Source: Dongia sedimenti
GTDB taxonomy: Bacteria; Pseudomonadota; Alphaproteobacteria; Dongiales; Dongiaceae
Direction of reading: 5' to 3'
NCBI GenBank assembly: GCA_030715195.1
Contig: JAUYVI010000012.1
Coordinates: forward strand, 20,667 to 84,666
Length of the DNA: 64,000 bases
The notes beneath the pieces were generated by a model. It saw nothing but the letters and a program-made list of their open reading frames with translations, had not been told where the DNA came from and made no database searches. Positions 7,886-17,155 of the stretch are shown in pieces; the first letter of the stretch is position 1, and the number at the start of each line of letters is the position of its first letter. Both the position numbers and the translations under genes were made by a program.

Positions 7886-9379
7886 CTAGCGAGCCTGCTC
7901 CTTGACCGCTTCGGCGAGGCGCATGATGCCGGGCTCGATGCGCTCGGTCGGGATCGAGGAGACGCCGAGGCGGCAGAAGTTCTTCGGCCCCGGTTGGTTG
8001 AGGAAGTGCACCGCACCCGATTCAATGACGACGCCTTTCGCCAGCGCGGCCTTCTCGACCGCGCCCATGTCGATATTGGCTGGCCCGCTGATCCAGAGCG
8101 CGGTGCCGCCGGCCGTGAGATTGACCGAGAATTCCGGCAAATGTTTGACCAGGGCGGTGACCGCGGCCGCCAGGCGCTCGCGATAGACGTTGCAGAGGCG
8201 CCGCAGCAGCGCGTCGTGGTGCCCGTCGGCGAGGAACAGGGCGATGGTGCGCTGGTTGTTGGCGGCGGGATGGCGGATCTGCAGGCGGCGCAGCGCACGC
8301 GCCTCGGCGATCAACTCCTTCGGTCCCACCATGTAGCCGAGCCGCAGACCCGGCGCCAAAGTCTTTGACAGGCTGGAGATGAAGACCACGCGGCCGGCGC
8401 GATCCATCGATTTCAGCGCCGGCTGCGGGCTCCCTTGATGCGAGAGCTCGCTTTCGTAATCATCCTCGATCATCACGAAGTCGTCGTCCTGGGCGCGCTC
8501 GAGCAGGGTGTGGCGGCGCTCCAGCGACATCGTGACCGTGGTCGGGAACTGGTGGCTCGGCGTCACGTAGACATAGTCGCATTGGGCGAGCTCGGGCCCG
8601 GGGACCAGGCCCTGCTCATCGACCTTCAGGGCCAAGCGCTTGCCGGCGAACAGGCCGGCGATGTTCCGCGCATCGGTATAGCCCGGATCCTCGATGCCGA
8701 AGGTGGTCTTGCCGTCAAACAGCAGGCTGGCGAGAAGATAGAGCGCATGCTGCGCGCCCACCGTGACCAGGATCTCATCCGGTGCAACGCGAACGCCACG
8801 CCGCGGCAACAATCGGGTGCGGATCTGCTCGACCAGGAGCGGGTCGTCATCGGTGAAACGATCCTTGGACCAGTCCTTGACCGCGTTGACGCTCAAGCTC
8901 TGCCGCGAGCATTCGCGCCAGGCGGCCAGCGGAAACAGGTTCTGATCGACCTGGCCATAGATGAACGGATAGGGGTAGTCCTGCCAGTCGGCGGGCTTCA
9001 CGATGTTCCGCTGCAGGCCGGGGCGCGACTTGAAGCGCGAAGCCCAGTCGGGCGCTTGATCCGGCGCAGGTTCGAGCGCCTTGGCCTCCGGTGCGGTGCC
9101 CTTGGCGCGGCCGGTCAGGATCTCCGGATTGACGAAGAAGCCCGAGCGTTCGCGGGCGATCAGGAAGCCTTCCTCGACCAGGTCCTGATAGGCGAGTACC
9201 ACGGTATTCCGGGCCACCTTCAGCGTCTGTGCCAGGGAGCGGCAGGAGGGCAGGGGCGCGCCGGGCAGGATCTGGCCGTCCAGGATGGCCGAGACCAGCA
9301 TGCGGCGGAGCTGGGCCTGCAAGGTGACCGACTTGTCAGGCTCCAGGCGGAACAGGAAGGCGCGACTGGCGTGGACCAA
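7886..9379 (-). CDS. MocR/GabR-type PLP-dependent transcriptional regulator
   Basis: The 497-residue protein fuses an N-terminal GntR-type winged helix (LPSCRSLAQTLKVARNTVVL, LVEEGFLIARERSGFFV) to a fold-type I aminotransferase domain. The PLP lysine is in FISSLSKTLAPGLRLGYMVG. MocR proteins use PLP and an amine or amino acid to switch transcription. I choose a TTG at 9379, with GAGGGG upstream, because the protein resembles the family from there; the open frame runs much further but with implausible sequence. The gene is divergent from a polyamine-type ABC importer with palindromes between, so it probably controls that operon and itself. The effector is unknown. Confidence 0.85.
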   Translation of the reverse strand: MVHASRAFLFRLEPDKSVTLQAQLRRMLVSAILDGQILPGAPLPSCRSLAQTLKVARNTVVLAYQDLVEEGFLIARERSGFFVNPEILTGRAKGTAPEAKALEPAPDQAPDWASRFKSRPGLQRNIVKPADWQDYPYPFIYGQVDQNLFPLAAWRECSRQSLSVNAVKDWSKDRFTDDDPLLVEQIRTRLLPRRGVRVAPDEILVTVGAQHALYLLASLLFDGKTTFGIEDPGYTDARNIAGLFAGKRLALKVDEQGLVPGPELAQCDYVYVTPSHQFPTTVTMSLERRHTLLERAQDDDFVMIEDDYESELSHQGSPQPALKSMDRAGRVVFISSLSKTLAPGLRLGYMVGPKELIAEARALRRLQIRHPAANNQRTIALFLADGHHDALLRRLCNVYRERLAAAVTALVKHLPEFSVNLTAGGTALWISGPANIDMGAVEKAALAKGVVIESGAVHFLNQPGPKNFCRLGVSSIPTERIEPGIMRLAEAVKEQAR

Positions 9380-9457
9380 TGAAAACCCCTCGCTGGCTCC
9401 ATTTAAACCCCGGGCAACAAAACTGAAGGGCCAGCCCGTTTGCAGCCCGGATATATA

Positions 9458-9475
9458 GCAGTTTCGTGAAACTGC
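9458..9475. promoter_or_regulatory. Perfect palindrome, candidate MocR operator
   Basis: GCAGTTTC and GAAACTGC are exact complements separated by GT. The site lies 29 bp upstream of the -35 box of the importer promoter and 79 bp from the MocR start codon, suitable for a dimeric regulator acting on both directions. Binding is inferred. Confidence 0.5.
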
Positions 9476-9486
9476 GGTGAAGCTCG

Positions 9487-9514
9487 TTGCAACTGCCCCC
9501 AGACTGGCTATGCT
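9487..9514 (+). promoter_or_regulatory. Sigma-70-like promoter of the polyamine-type importer
   Basis: TTGCAA (9487-9492) and TATGCT (9509-9514) are separated by 16 bp. The promoter is embedded in nested inverted repeats: GTTGCA (9486-9491) with TGCAAC (9519-9524), and CAGAC (9500-9504) with GTCTG (9516-9520). A regulator bound here would cover the core promoter. The match to consensus is moderate. Confidence 0.5.
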
Positions 9515-9701
9515 GGTCTGCAACAAAAAGAGTTCGGGAGTGCTCAACGCTGGGACAGCAGGCTGCCATCCGTCATGGGACCGATCCATGGGGATCGCCG
9601 GCCGATTGCGCATACCAGCCTCCAGTACACCCAGACCGTCAAAGCAGCCGCTCGGGAAAAACGCGGCTGACTGGCGTTGAGAAACCTCAGGAGGGTGACG
9701 T

Positions 9702-10877
9702 ATGACCAAGCTTACTCCAGATCAAAAGTCGACGCGGGAGATCCTGCTCGCGGCGCGCGCCTTCAACCGGCGCACCATGCTGAAGACCTCGGTCCTGGCG
9801 GGCGCGGCGGCCTTCTCGGCACCTTGGATCGTCAAGGACGCCTTCTCGTCCTCGGGCGAGCTCAATCTGCTGATGTGGTCCGACGAGTATCCGGACCCGG
9901 TCATTCCGGACTTCGAGAAGAAGAGCGGCATCAAGGTCAACCAGACCCCGTTCTCGCAGAACGAAGAGCAGATCAACAAGCTGCAGGCAACCGGCGGCGA
10001 AGGCTTCGACATCGTCTCGCCGACCTGCAACCGTTCGCCGCAGTACAAGGATCTCCAGGTGCTGGCGCCGTTCGACACCAACAAGCTGAAGCATCTGGGC
10101 GACCTGCTGCCGTCGATGCTCGGCCAGGCGAAGAGCCTCTGGACCTGGGAAGACGGCCTCTACTATCTGCCGCATTGCTGGGGCTCCGAGGCGCTGTCGT
10201 TCCGCACCGACCTCTACAAGGGCGACCTCGCGAAGCTCAGCTACGGCTCGCTCTGGCAGGATGACGTGAAGGGCCATACGCAGGGCCGCGGCCATTCCTT
10301 CCTGCTCGGCATCGGCCTCTGGATGGACCACAGCGGCCAGATGCCGTCGAACCGCATGCTCGACGGCTACAAGGACGAGGCTTCGTTCAAGAAGGTCTGG
10401 GATCCGATCCTGAAATTCGCGATCGAGCACAAATCCTGGGTGAAGCAGTTCTGGGATTCGGCCGACAACACCAAGTCCGGCCTGATGGAGAACGATGTCT
10501 GGATCGGCCAGACCTGGGACGGTCCGCCGCTCACCCTGAAGAAAGAGGGCAAGCCGGTCAGCTACCAGGCACCGGTCGAAGGCGCCATCGTCTGGCTCGA
10601 CGGCATCTCGCTCACCAAGGCGGCGAAGAACCAGGAGCAGGTCTACGAGTTCATCAACTACCTGCACACGCCGGAAGTGGCGGCGAAGGTCTCGGATGGG
10701 TCGAACTACAACCCGGTCGTGACCGGCGGCGATGCGCTCACCTCGCCGGCCTTCAAGAAGAACTTCCAGGAAGCCTATCCGGGCGACGCGCTGAAGAATG
10801 TCTGGCCCTGGCCGGCCGAGCCCGGCTGGTACGCGGAAATCCGCAGCCAGTACGTCGATCAGTTCACGGCCGCGTAA
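9702..10877 (+). CDS. Polyamine-type ABC transporter substrate-binding protein
   Basis: The 391-residue periplasmic protein begins with a long n-region and a twin-arginine-like signal (FNRRTMLKTSVLAGAAAFSA). The mature protein opens with GELNLLMWSDEYPDPVIPDFEKKSG-type sequence, characteristic of PotD/PotF-like type II binding proteins, and ends with FINYLHTPEVAAKVS. It would bind a cationic amine, peptide-like or opine solute and deliver it to the permease pair downstream. AGGAGG precedes the ATG. A strong hairpin after the gene probably gives it higher expression than the rest of the operon. The exact ligand cannot be read from the sequence. Confidence 0.88.
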   Translation: MTKLTPDQKSTREILLAARAFNRRTMLKTSVLAGAAAFSAPWIVKDAFSSSGELNLLMWSDEYPDPVIPDFEKKSGIKVNQTPFSQNEEQINKLQATGGEGFDIVSPTCNRSPQYKDLQVLAPFDTNKLKHLGDLLPSMLGQAKSLWTWEDGLYYLPHCWGSEALSFRTDLYKGDLAKLSYGSLWQDDVKGHTQGRGHSFLLGIGLWMDHSGQMPSNRMLDGYKDEASFKKVWDPILKFAIEHKSWVKQFWDSADNTKSGLMENDVWIGQTWDGPPLTLKKEGKPVSYQAPVEGAIVWLDGISLTKAAKNQEQVYEFINYLHTPEVAAKVSDGSNYNPVVTGGDALTSPAFKKNFQEAYPGDALKNVWPWPAEPGWYAEIRSQYVDQFTAA

Positions 10878-10900
10878 AACCGGTCTGTGCTGCGCTAACC

Positions 10901-10936
10901 GTCAGCCCCGGCCGCTTGCCGGGGCTGACTTGTTTT
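10901..10936 (+). terminator. Terminator-like hairpin inside the importer operon
   Basis: Bases 10901-10929 form a perfect 12-bp stem (GTCAGCCCCGGC and complement) with a 5-base loop, followed by TTGTTTTC. It lies between the binding-protein gene and the ATPase gene. Partial termination here would set a high binding-protein to transporter ratio. Confidence 0.7.
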
Positions 10937-11050
10937 CAGTCCCATGCTTGGGCCCAGCGATCGCGCTTGATCTGTCCGGACCTTCCATGGAAACTCAATT
11001 CAAAGATTAAGAAAAGCAGGCAGGACGGGGCGTTGGAGCAGAACAGGGAC

Positions 11051-12136
11051 ATGCGTGCCGGCGTCGAACTCGACCATGTGACGGTCCGGTTCGGCGAGTT
11101 CACGGCGGTCAAGGACGCGACGCTCGACATCCGCGGCGGCGAGTTTTTCTCGTTCCTGGGGCCATCGGGCTGCGGCAAGACCACGATCCTGCGCACCATC
11201 TCCGGCTTCCTCGACCCGTCCGAAGGCAAGGTCCGGATCGGCGGTCAGGACATGAACGGCATCGGCCCGAACAAGCGGCCGACCGCGCTGATCTTCCAGA
11301 ACCTGGCGCTGTTCCCGCTGATGTCGGTCGCGGAGAACATCACCTACGGCCTGCGCGTCCGCGGCGTTTCCAAGGCCGACCGGATGAAACGCGCCAACGA
11401 GCTCCTGGAGCAGATCGCGCTGCCCGGCCAGGGCGACAAGCTGGTGAGCGAGCTGTCCGGCGGCCAGAAGCAGCGCGTCGCCATCGCGCGGGCGCTCGCG
11501 GTCCAGCCGAAAGTGCTGCTGCTCGACGAGCCGCTCTCGGCGCTCGATCTGAAACTGCGCCAGCACATGCGCGCGGAGCTGCGCTCGATCCAACAGCAGG
11601 TCGGCATCACCTTCATCTACATCACCCACGACCAGGGCGAAGCGCTGACCATGTCGGACCGCATCGCGGTGATGAGCGACGGCGTCATCCAGCAGATCGC
11701 CGACGGCCGCAATGTCTATGACGAGCCGGCGACCGCCTTCGTCGCCTCCTTCGTCGGCGAGAACAACGCCTTCGCCGGCACGGTGGCCCGGGCCGACAAT
11801 ACCTTCGCGGTGCTCGACACGCCGTTCGGGCCGCTGCGCGGTCGCAATCCCAAAGGGTTGAAGAGCGGCGATCGGGCGATCCTGTTCGTGCGCCCGGAAT
11901 CGGCGCGGCTGGCGCGCGGCGAGGGCGACACGACGCTGTCCTCGCGGGTCAAGAACATCGCCTTCGAAGGCAACATGACCCATGTCTTCCTCGACGGTGC
12001 GGGGAAGAAGGACATCACCGTGACGGTCGGGCGCCAGGACGGCGCGTCGATTCCGGAGCAGGGCGCCGACGCGGCGATCTCCTATAACCCGGCTTTGGGC
12101 CTGGTGCTGCCCGACGGGAAGCTGGCGCGTGAGTAG
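11051..12136 (+). CDS. Polyamine-type ABC transporter ATP-binding protein
   Basis: The 361-residue cytoplasmic ATPase has Walker A GPSGCGKTT, signature LSGGQKQRVAIARAL, Walker B VLLLDEPLSALD and the switch His in ITHDQGEALTMSD. A C-terminal TOBE-like domain follows, as in PotA. I place the start at ATG 11051 with AGGGA just upstream; a TTG at 11033 is possible. The longer open frame from 10916 runs through leader sequence and looks artefactual. Its stop overlaps the GTG start of the first permease gene. Confidence 0.9.
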   Translation: MRAGVELDHVTVRFGEFTAVKDATLDIRGGEFFSFLGPSGCGKTTILRTISGFLDPSEGKVRIGGQDMNGIGPNKRPTALIFQNLALFPLMSVAENITYGLRVRGVSKADRMKRANELLEQIALPGQGDKLVSELSGGQKQRVAIARALAVQPKVLLLDEPLSALDLKLRQHMRAELRSIQQQVGITFIYITHDQGEALTMSDRIAVMSDGVIQQIADGRNVYDEPATAFVASFVGENNAFAGTVARADNTFAVLDTPFGPLRGRNPKGLKSGDRAILFVRPESARLARGEGDTTLSSRVKNIAFEGNMTHVFLDGAGKKDITVTVGRQDGASIPEQGADAAISYNPALGLVLPDGKLARE

Positions 12137-13133
12137 CCGCTCCCTCGTCTTCATCGTTCCGCTCGTCGTCATCGCCATCTTCTGGCTGATGGCGCGCGTC
12201 GAAAGGCGGATGGCGCCCGACGCGTCGCAGAAGGGCTATTTCGAGCGCAACGGCAAGGTGCTGGGCATCGCCTTCATCCTGCTGGTCGCGTTCTGGATGC
12301 TGTTCCTGGTCGTCCTGCCCTACCTCTACATGGTGGTGGAGAGCTTCCACCCGACCCTGACGCCGCTGAAGCGCGGCGGGCCGGAAGACGTGCTGACGCT
12401 GCGGCAATACGAGTCCTTCATCGTGCCGCCGACCGGCGGCGGCTTGAACTGGACCCATATCAACGCCTTCCTGTTCTCGATTTTCGCCTCGGTGGTCGTG
12501 ACCGCGATCAACTTCGTGATCTGTTATCCGCTCGCTTATTACATGGCGCAGGCGGGGGCGCCGCAGCGGGTGCGGCTGATCCTGCTGGGCCTGGTCGTGC
12601 CCTATTGGGTGAACGAGATCCTGCGCGCCTTCTCGCTGCGCCTGCTGCTGGCGACCAAGGGCCTGATCAACAACGTGCTGGTCGGCGCCGGGATCATCGA
12701 CACGCCGATCGATTTCCTCGGCCAGAATGTCGGCCTCTATGTGGGCCTCTCCTACGCCTACCTGCTGGTGATGATCTTCCCGCTCTACAACGCGATCGAG
12801 AGCCTCGACAAGAACCAAATCGAGGCGGCGCGCGATCTCGGTGCGCCCTGGTGGCGGATCCACAAGGATGTGGTGATCCCCTACGCCAAGCCCGGCATCG
12901 CGTCGGGCTGCACCATGGTCTTCATGTTCTCGGCGGGTGCCCTGGCGGCGCCGCAATTCCTCGGCGGTCCGCGCACCCTCTGGTTCACCTCGGTGATCTA
13001 CAATTTCTTCTTCCAGAACTTCAACTGGGCGCGTGGCTCGGCTTATGCCTTCATCCTGCTGGCCGCCTGCATCGCGCTGGTCATGGTCATGCTGCGGCTC
13101 TTCAAGGTCTCGCTCGGGGAGACCATAAAGTGA
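12129..13133 (+). CDS. ABC transporter permease, PotB-like
   Basis: This is a 334-residue inner-membrane protein with about seven hydrophobic segments, including an N-terminal extra segment. The cytoplasmic coupling (EAA) loop reads EAARDLGAPWWRIHKDVVIP. It begins at a GTG that overlaps the end of the ATPase gene by 8 bases, so the genes are coupled. With the next gene it forms the heterodimeric channel of the importer. Confidence 0.88.
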   Translation: MSSRSLVFIVPLVVIAIFWLMARVERRMAPDASQKGYFERNGKVLGIAFILLVAFWMLFLVVLPYLYMVVESFHPTLTPLKRGGPEDVLTLRQYESFIVPPTGGGLNWTHINAFLFSIFASVVVTAINFVICYPLAYYMAQAGAPQRVRLILLGLVVPYWVNEILRAFSLRLLLATKGLINNVLVGAGIIDTPIDFLGQNVGLYVGLSYAYLLVMIFPLYNAIESLDKNQIEAARDLGAPWWRIHKDVVIPYAKPGIASGCTMVFMFSAGALAAPQFLGGPRTLWFTSVIYNFFFQNFNWARGSAYAFILLAACIALVMVMLRLFKVSLGETIK

Positions 13134-14029
13134 GGTCCAAGCATGTGATGAAGATCATGGTGGGCTTCTACATCCTGCTGTTCTTCGGCTATCTGTTCGG
13201 CCCGATCATCGTCATGGCGATCACCGCCTTCAACCCGCCGAACTATCCGCAGGCCTATCCGATCGAAGGCTTCACTCTCGACTGGTTCGTGAAGCTCTGG
13301 AACGACCGGGCCATGATGGACGGTTTGCTGAACTCGATCATCATCGGCCTCTGCGTGGTCGCGATCTCGGTGCCGGTTGGCCTCGCCGCCGCGATCATGA
13401 TGACGCAGATCTATCACCGCGCCCGCGGCCTGTTCTATCTGGTGACGATCTCGCCGCTGCTCACCCCCGGCGTCATCATCGGCATCTCGACGGTGATCTT
13501 CTGGAAGGACGTCATGAGCGTCACCGACGTCACCAAGGCGATCTTCTACAAGGGCATCATTCTGGCGGTGCTCGGCCAGGCGAGCTTCATCTCCGCCTAT
13601 GTGCTGCTGATCTTCATGGCGCGGCTGACCCGCTTCGACCGGGCCCAAGAGGAAGCGGCGCTCGATCTCGGCGCCTCGCACCCGCAGGTCTTCTGGCACA
13701 TCCTGCTGCCCTTCCTGAAGCCGGCGATCGTTTCGGCGATCGTGATCGCGTTCCTGTCCTCGTTCGAGAATTACAACACCACGACCTTCGCCATCCTCGC
13801 CGACAAAACTCTGGTCACCGTGCTGGCCGGCCAGGCCCGCCAGGGCACGACGCCGGCGCTCTCGGCGCTGGCGGTGGTGATCATCAGCTTCTCGCTCTGC
13901 GGCGCGATCATCTACGAGGTGCTGAAGCGCCGCGAGCAGCGGCTGGCCGATGCCGCTCGGGAACGCGCCAAGATCGCCGAGCAGGCGGAGGTCGGCGGGA
14001 CGCCGGAACTGGCGACCAGCTCGGCCTAA
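13130..14029 (+). CDS. ABC transporter permease, PotC-like
   Basis: The 299-residue membrane protein has six predicted membrane segments and the EAA loop EEAALDLGASHPQVFWHILLP, as in PotC. I start it at GTG 13130, which overlaps the previous stop (GTGA) and has GGGGAGA 8 bases upstream; ATG 13148 is an alternative. The open frame begins far upstream inside the preceding gene, and that part is not used. It is the last gene of the importer operon; the 213 bp to soeA hold no gene I can support. Confidence 0.88.
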   Translation: MRSKHVMKIMVGFYILLFFGYLFGPIIVMAITAFNPPNYPQAYPIEGFTLDWFVKLWNDRAMMDGLLNSIIIGLCVVAISVPVGLAAAIMMTQIYHRARGLFYLVTISPLLTPGVIIGISTVIFWKDVMSVTDVTKAIFYKGIILAVLGQASFISAYVLLIFMARLTRFDRAQEEAALDLGASHPQVFWHILLPFLKPAIVSAIVIAFLSSFENYNTTTFAILADKTLVTVLAGQARQGTTPALSALAVVIISFSLCGAIIYEVLKRREQRLADAARERAKIAEQAEVGGTPELATSSA

Positions 14030-14242
14030 GCGCATATCCGCACATTTCGCATCGCCGCGGTGTACACATGCTGCGGTGCTGTGGATTCCCGACTGGCTCC
14101 TGGAAATGCCAGCCGCTGCCCCTCCCCGGCCCGGTGGCATTCATTCCATAAAGTCCTGACAACCCGTGTGATTTAGGCCCTGCGACTCACCGGGGCTGCG
14201 CTAGATTGGCGGGGCGGCACCGAGAGAGAACGAACCCACGGC

Positions 14243-17155
14243 ATGACCGAACGGCGCATTGTCACCGAGCTGCATCAGGCGCCGGCGCCGGTTTCGGGCG
14301 AGCAGGTCATCGACCTGTCGCCGCAGACCGGCGACACGGTGAAGACCACCACCTGTTACATGTGCGCCTGCCGCTGCGGCATCAAAGTGCACTTGAAGGA
14401 CGGGCGGGTCCGCTACATCGAGGGCAACCGCGACCATCCGGTGAACAAGGGCGTCCTCTGCGCCAAGGGCTCGGCCGGGATCATGACCCAGTATTCGCCG
14501 GCCCGGCTGCAGAAGCCCTTGATGCGGGTCGGCGAGCGCGGGTCCGGCGAGTTCCGCGAGATCGAATGGGAAGAGGCGCTCCGCACCGCCACGCTGTGGC
14601 TCTCCGAGATCCGCGCGACCGATCCCAAGAAGCTCGCCTTCTTCACTGGCCGCGACCAGAGCCAGGCATTGACCGGCTGGTGGGCGGCGCAGTTCGGCAC
14701 GCCGAATTACGCGGCGCATGGCGGCTTCTGCTCGGTCAACATGGCGGCGGCCGGGCTCTACACGATCGGCGGCTCGTTCTGGGAGTTCGGCGAGCCGGAC
14801 TGGGCGCGCACCCGCTATTTCATGATGTTCGGCGTCGCCGAGGACCATGACAGCAACCCGATCAAGCTCGGCCTTGGCCAATTGAAAGGCCGGCCCGCCG
14901 ACAACCGCGCGAAATTCGTCTCGATCAATCCGGTGCGCACCGGCTATTCCGCCATCGCCGACGAGTGGATCGGCTTGCGGCCGGGCACCGACGGCTTGTT
15001 CGTGCTGTCGCTGATCCACGAGCTGCTGAAGGCGGACAAGATCGATCTCGATTTCCTGGTTCGCTACACCAATTCGCCCTGGCTGGTGATCGAGGCGCCG
15101 GGCACCGCGGAGCACGGGCTGTTCGCGCGCGATGCCGAGGGCAACCCGCTTTGCTTCGATTCGATCTGCGGCAAGTCGGTCTCCGCGCTGGCGCCGGACC
15201 TGGCGCCCAAGCTGATCGGCGACGTGGCCCTGCCGGACGGCCGCAAGGCGCGCACGGTGTTCGAGTTGATGGTGCAGCGCTACCTCGATCCGCAATACGC
15301 GCCGGAGAACGTGGCGGCGCGGATCGGCATCGAAGCCGAGACGATCAAACGCATCGCCTCCGAGCTGGCCCATGCCGCCTTCGAGCAGACCATCGAGATC
15401 ATGGCCGATTGGACCGACTGGGCCGGGCGGAAGCACGACCGCTTCATCGGCCGGCCGGTCTCGATGCATGCGATGCGCGGCATCTCGGCCCATTCCAACG
15501 GCTTCGACACCTGCCGCGCGATCCATGTGCTGCAGATGCTGCTGGGCTCGATCGACTGTCCGGGCGGGTTCCGCTACAAGCCGCCGTTTCCGCGCCTCAT
15601 TCCGATGCCGCAGCTGCCGACCGATGCGACCGGGCCGTTGCAGCCGCTGAAAGGCCCGCCGCTCGGCTTCCCGCTGGGACCCGAACACTTGTTGGTCGAT
15701 GACGCGGGCAAGCCGAAGCGGATCGACAAGGCCTTCTCCTGGGAGGCGCCGCTCTCCTGCCACGGCCTCATGCATATGGTGATCCACAACGCCTGGGCCG
15801 GCGATCCCTATCCGATCGACACGCTGTTCATGTACATGGCGAACATGGCCTGGAACTCGACGATGAACACGTCGGGGACCATGGCGAAGCTCGCCGACAA
15901 GAATCCCGAGACCGGCGAATACAAGATCCCGCACATCATCTATGCCGATGCCTATTACTCGGAGATGGTGGCCTATGCGGACCTGATCTTCCCGGACACG
16001 ACATATCTCGAGCGCTGGGATTGCATCTCGCTGCTGGACCGGCCGATCTGCGATGCCGACGGCGCCGCTGATGCGATCCGCCAGCCGGTGATCCAGCCCG
16101 ACCGCGACGTGCGGCCGTTCCAGGACGTGCTGCTCGACCTGGGCGCGCGGCTGGGCTTGACCGCGCTCTGCCAGGAAGACGGCACGCCGAAGTTTCCGGG
16201 TGGCCTCAAGGACTATATCGTCAACCACCAACGCCGGCCGGGCGTCGGGATGCTGGCGGGCTTTCGCGGCAATGGCGACCAGGACGGCAAGGGCGAGCCC
16301 AACCCGAACCAGCTCGAGCGCTATATCGAGAACGGCTGCCACTGGCGGACCGAGATTCCGGACAATGCGAAGTTCTTCCGCCATGCCAATGCCGATTACT
16401 TCGACTGGGCGATTGCGTTGGGGCTGAAGGACCTGCGCGACCAGATCGTGCTGCAGATCTATTCCGAGCCGTTGCGCAAATTCCAGCTCGCGGGCGAAGG
16501 CTTCGGCGCCAAGCTGCCGCCGGAAGCGGACCGGCCGCGGCTGCGGGAGCGCTTCGATCCGCTGCCGGAATGGCATCCGCCGTTCGGGGAAGAGGTGGAC
16601 CAAGCCGCTTATCCGCTGCACGCGCTCACCCAGCGTCCGATGCACATGTATCACTCCTGGGGCTCGCAGAATGCCTGGCTGCGGCAGATCCAGTCGCGCA
16701 ACGCGCTGTTCGTCAACCGCGAGACCGGCAAGCAGCTCGGCTTGGCCGATGGCGACTGGGTCTGGGTCGAGAGCCCGCATGGCCGCGTCAAGGCGCCGGT
16801 GCAGCTGATGGAAGGCGTCAACCGGGACACGGTCTGGACCTGGAACGCGATCGGCAAGCGCAAGGGCGCCTGGAACCTGGCGGCTGACGCGCCGGAATCG
16901 CAGAAGGGCTTCCTGCTCAACCACGTGATCTCGGAACTGCTGCCGCCGCGCGCGGACGGCTATCGCTATGCCAATGCCGACCCGGTGACCGGCCAGGCCG
17001 CCTGGTATGACTTGCGCGTGCGCCTGGTGAAATGTGCGGCCGAGGAATGCGGCGAGACCGTGCCGCAATTCCCAGCGCTGAAGCCGCCGCTGAAACGGCC
17101 GCTCGACCTGCTGCAATACGGGCGGAAGTTCCGCCGCGATCGGAACCGGCGATGA
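14243..17155 (+). CDS. soeA: Sulfite:quinone oxidoreductase, molybdopterin subunit SoeA
   Basis: This 970-residue bis-MGD protein belongs to the DMSO reductase superfamily. An N-terminal 4Fe-4S motif uses C38, C41, C45 and C73, and C163 in HGGFCSVNMAAAG is a plausible Mo ligand. It has no Tat signal, which fits the cytoplasm-facing SoeA of Allochromatium and Ruegeria. The two following genes are a ferredoxin-like SoeB and a DmsC-like SoeC, the exact SoeABC order. The complex should oxidise cytoplasmic sulfite to sulfate and pass electrons to quinone. A related thiosulfate/polysulfide reductase-type function is the main alternative. The 3' end overlaps soeB by 4 bases. Confidence 0.82.
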   Translation: MTERRIVTELHQAPAPVSGEQVIDLSPQTGDTVKTTTCYMCACRCGIKVHLKDGRVRYIEGNRDHPVNKGVLCAKGSAGIMTQYSPARLQKPLMRVGERGSGEFREIEWEEALRTATLWLSEIRATDPKKLAFFTGRDQSQALTGWWAAQFGTPNYAAHGGFCSVNMAAAGLYTIGGSFWEFGEPDWARTRYFMMFGVAEDHDSNPIKLGLGQLKGRPADNRAKFVSINPVRTGYSAIADEWIGLRPGTDGLFVLSLIHELLKADKIDLDFLVRYTNSPWLVIEAPGTAEHGLFARDAEGNPLCFDSICGKSVSALAPDLAPKLIGDVALPDGRKARTVFELMVQRYLDPQYAPENVAARIGIEAETIKRIASELAHAAFEQTIEIMADWTDWAGRKHDRFIGRPVSMHAMRGISAHSNGFDTCRAIHVLQMLLGSIDCPGGFRYKPPFPRLIPMPQLPTDATGPLQPLKGPPLGFPLGPEHLLVDDAGKPKRIDKAFSWEAPLSCHGLMHMVIHNAWAGDPYPIDTLFMYMANMAWNSTMNTSGTMAKLADKNPETGEYKIPHIIYADAYYSEMVAYADLIFPDTTYLERWDCISLLDRPICDADGAADAIRQPVIQPDRDVRPFQDVLLDLGARLGLTALCQEDGTPKFPGGLKDYIVNHQRRPGVGMLAGFRGNGDQDGKGEPNPNQLERYIENGCHWRTEIPDNAKFFRHANADYFDWAIALGLKDLRDQIVLQIYSEPLRKFQLAGEGFGAKLPPEADRPRLRERFDPLPEWHPPFGEEVDQAAYPLHALTQRPMHMYHSWGSQNAWLRQIQSRNALFVNRETGKQLGLADGDWVWVESPHGRVKAPVQLMEGVNRDTVWTWNAIGKRKGAWNLAADAPESQKGFLLNHVISELLPPRADGYRYANADPVTGQAAWYDLRVRLVKCAAEECGETVPQFPALKPPLKRPLDLLQYGRKFRRDRNRR

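Larger units (their letters stand above)
9380..9701. other. 322-bp non-coding regulatory region
   Basis: No credible gene lies between the divergent MocR and substrate-binding-protein genes. The region holds the palindrome at 9458-9475, the promoter at 9487-9514 with nested inverted repeats, and a Shine-Dalgarno sequence AGGAGG just before the ATG at 9702. The remaining about 160 bases of transcribed leader (9530-9690) are unassigned. Confidence 0.7.

Noticed and set aside
7886..9709. 607-residue form of the MocR gene
   Set aside because: The first 110 residues run through the promoter region and the palindromes and do not resemble the family.
14201..17116. 971-residue open frame on the minus strand opposite soeA
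   Set aside because: It is a mirror of soeA in GC-rich codons; its Arg/Gly/Ala-rich sequence has no domain and soeA is unmistakable.
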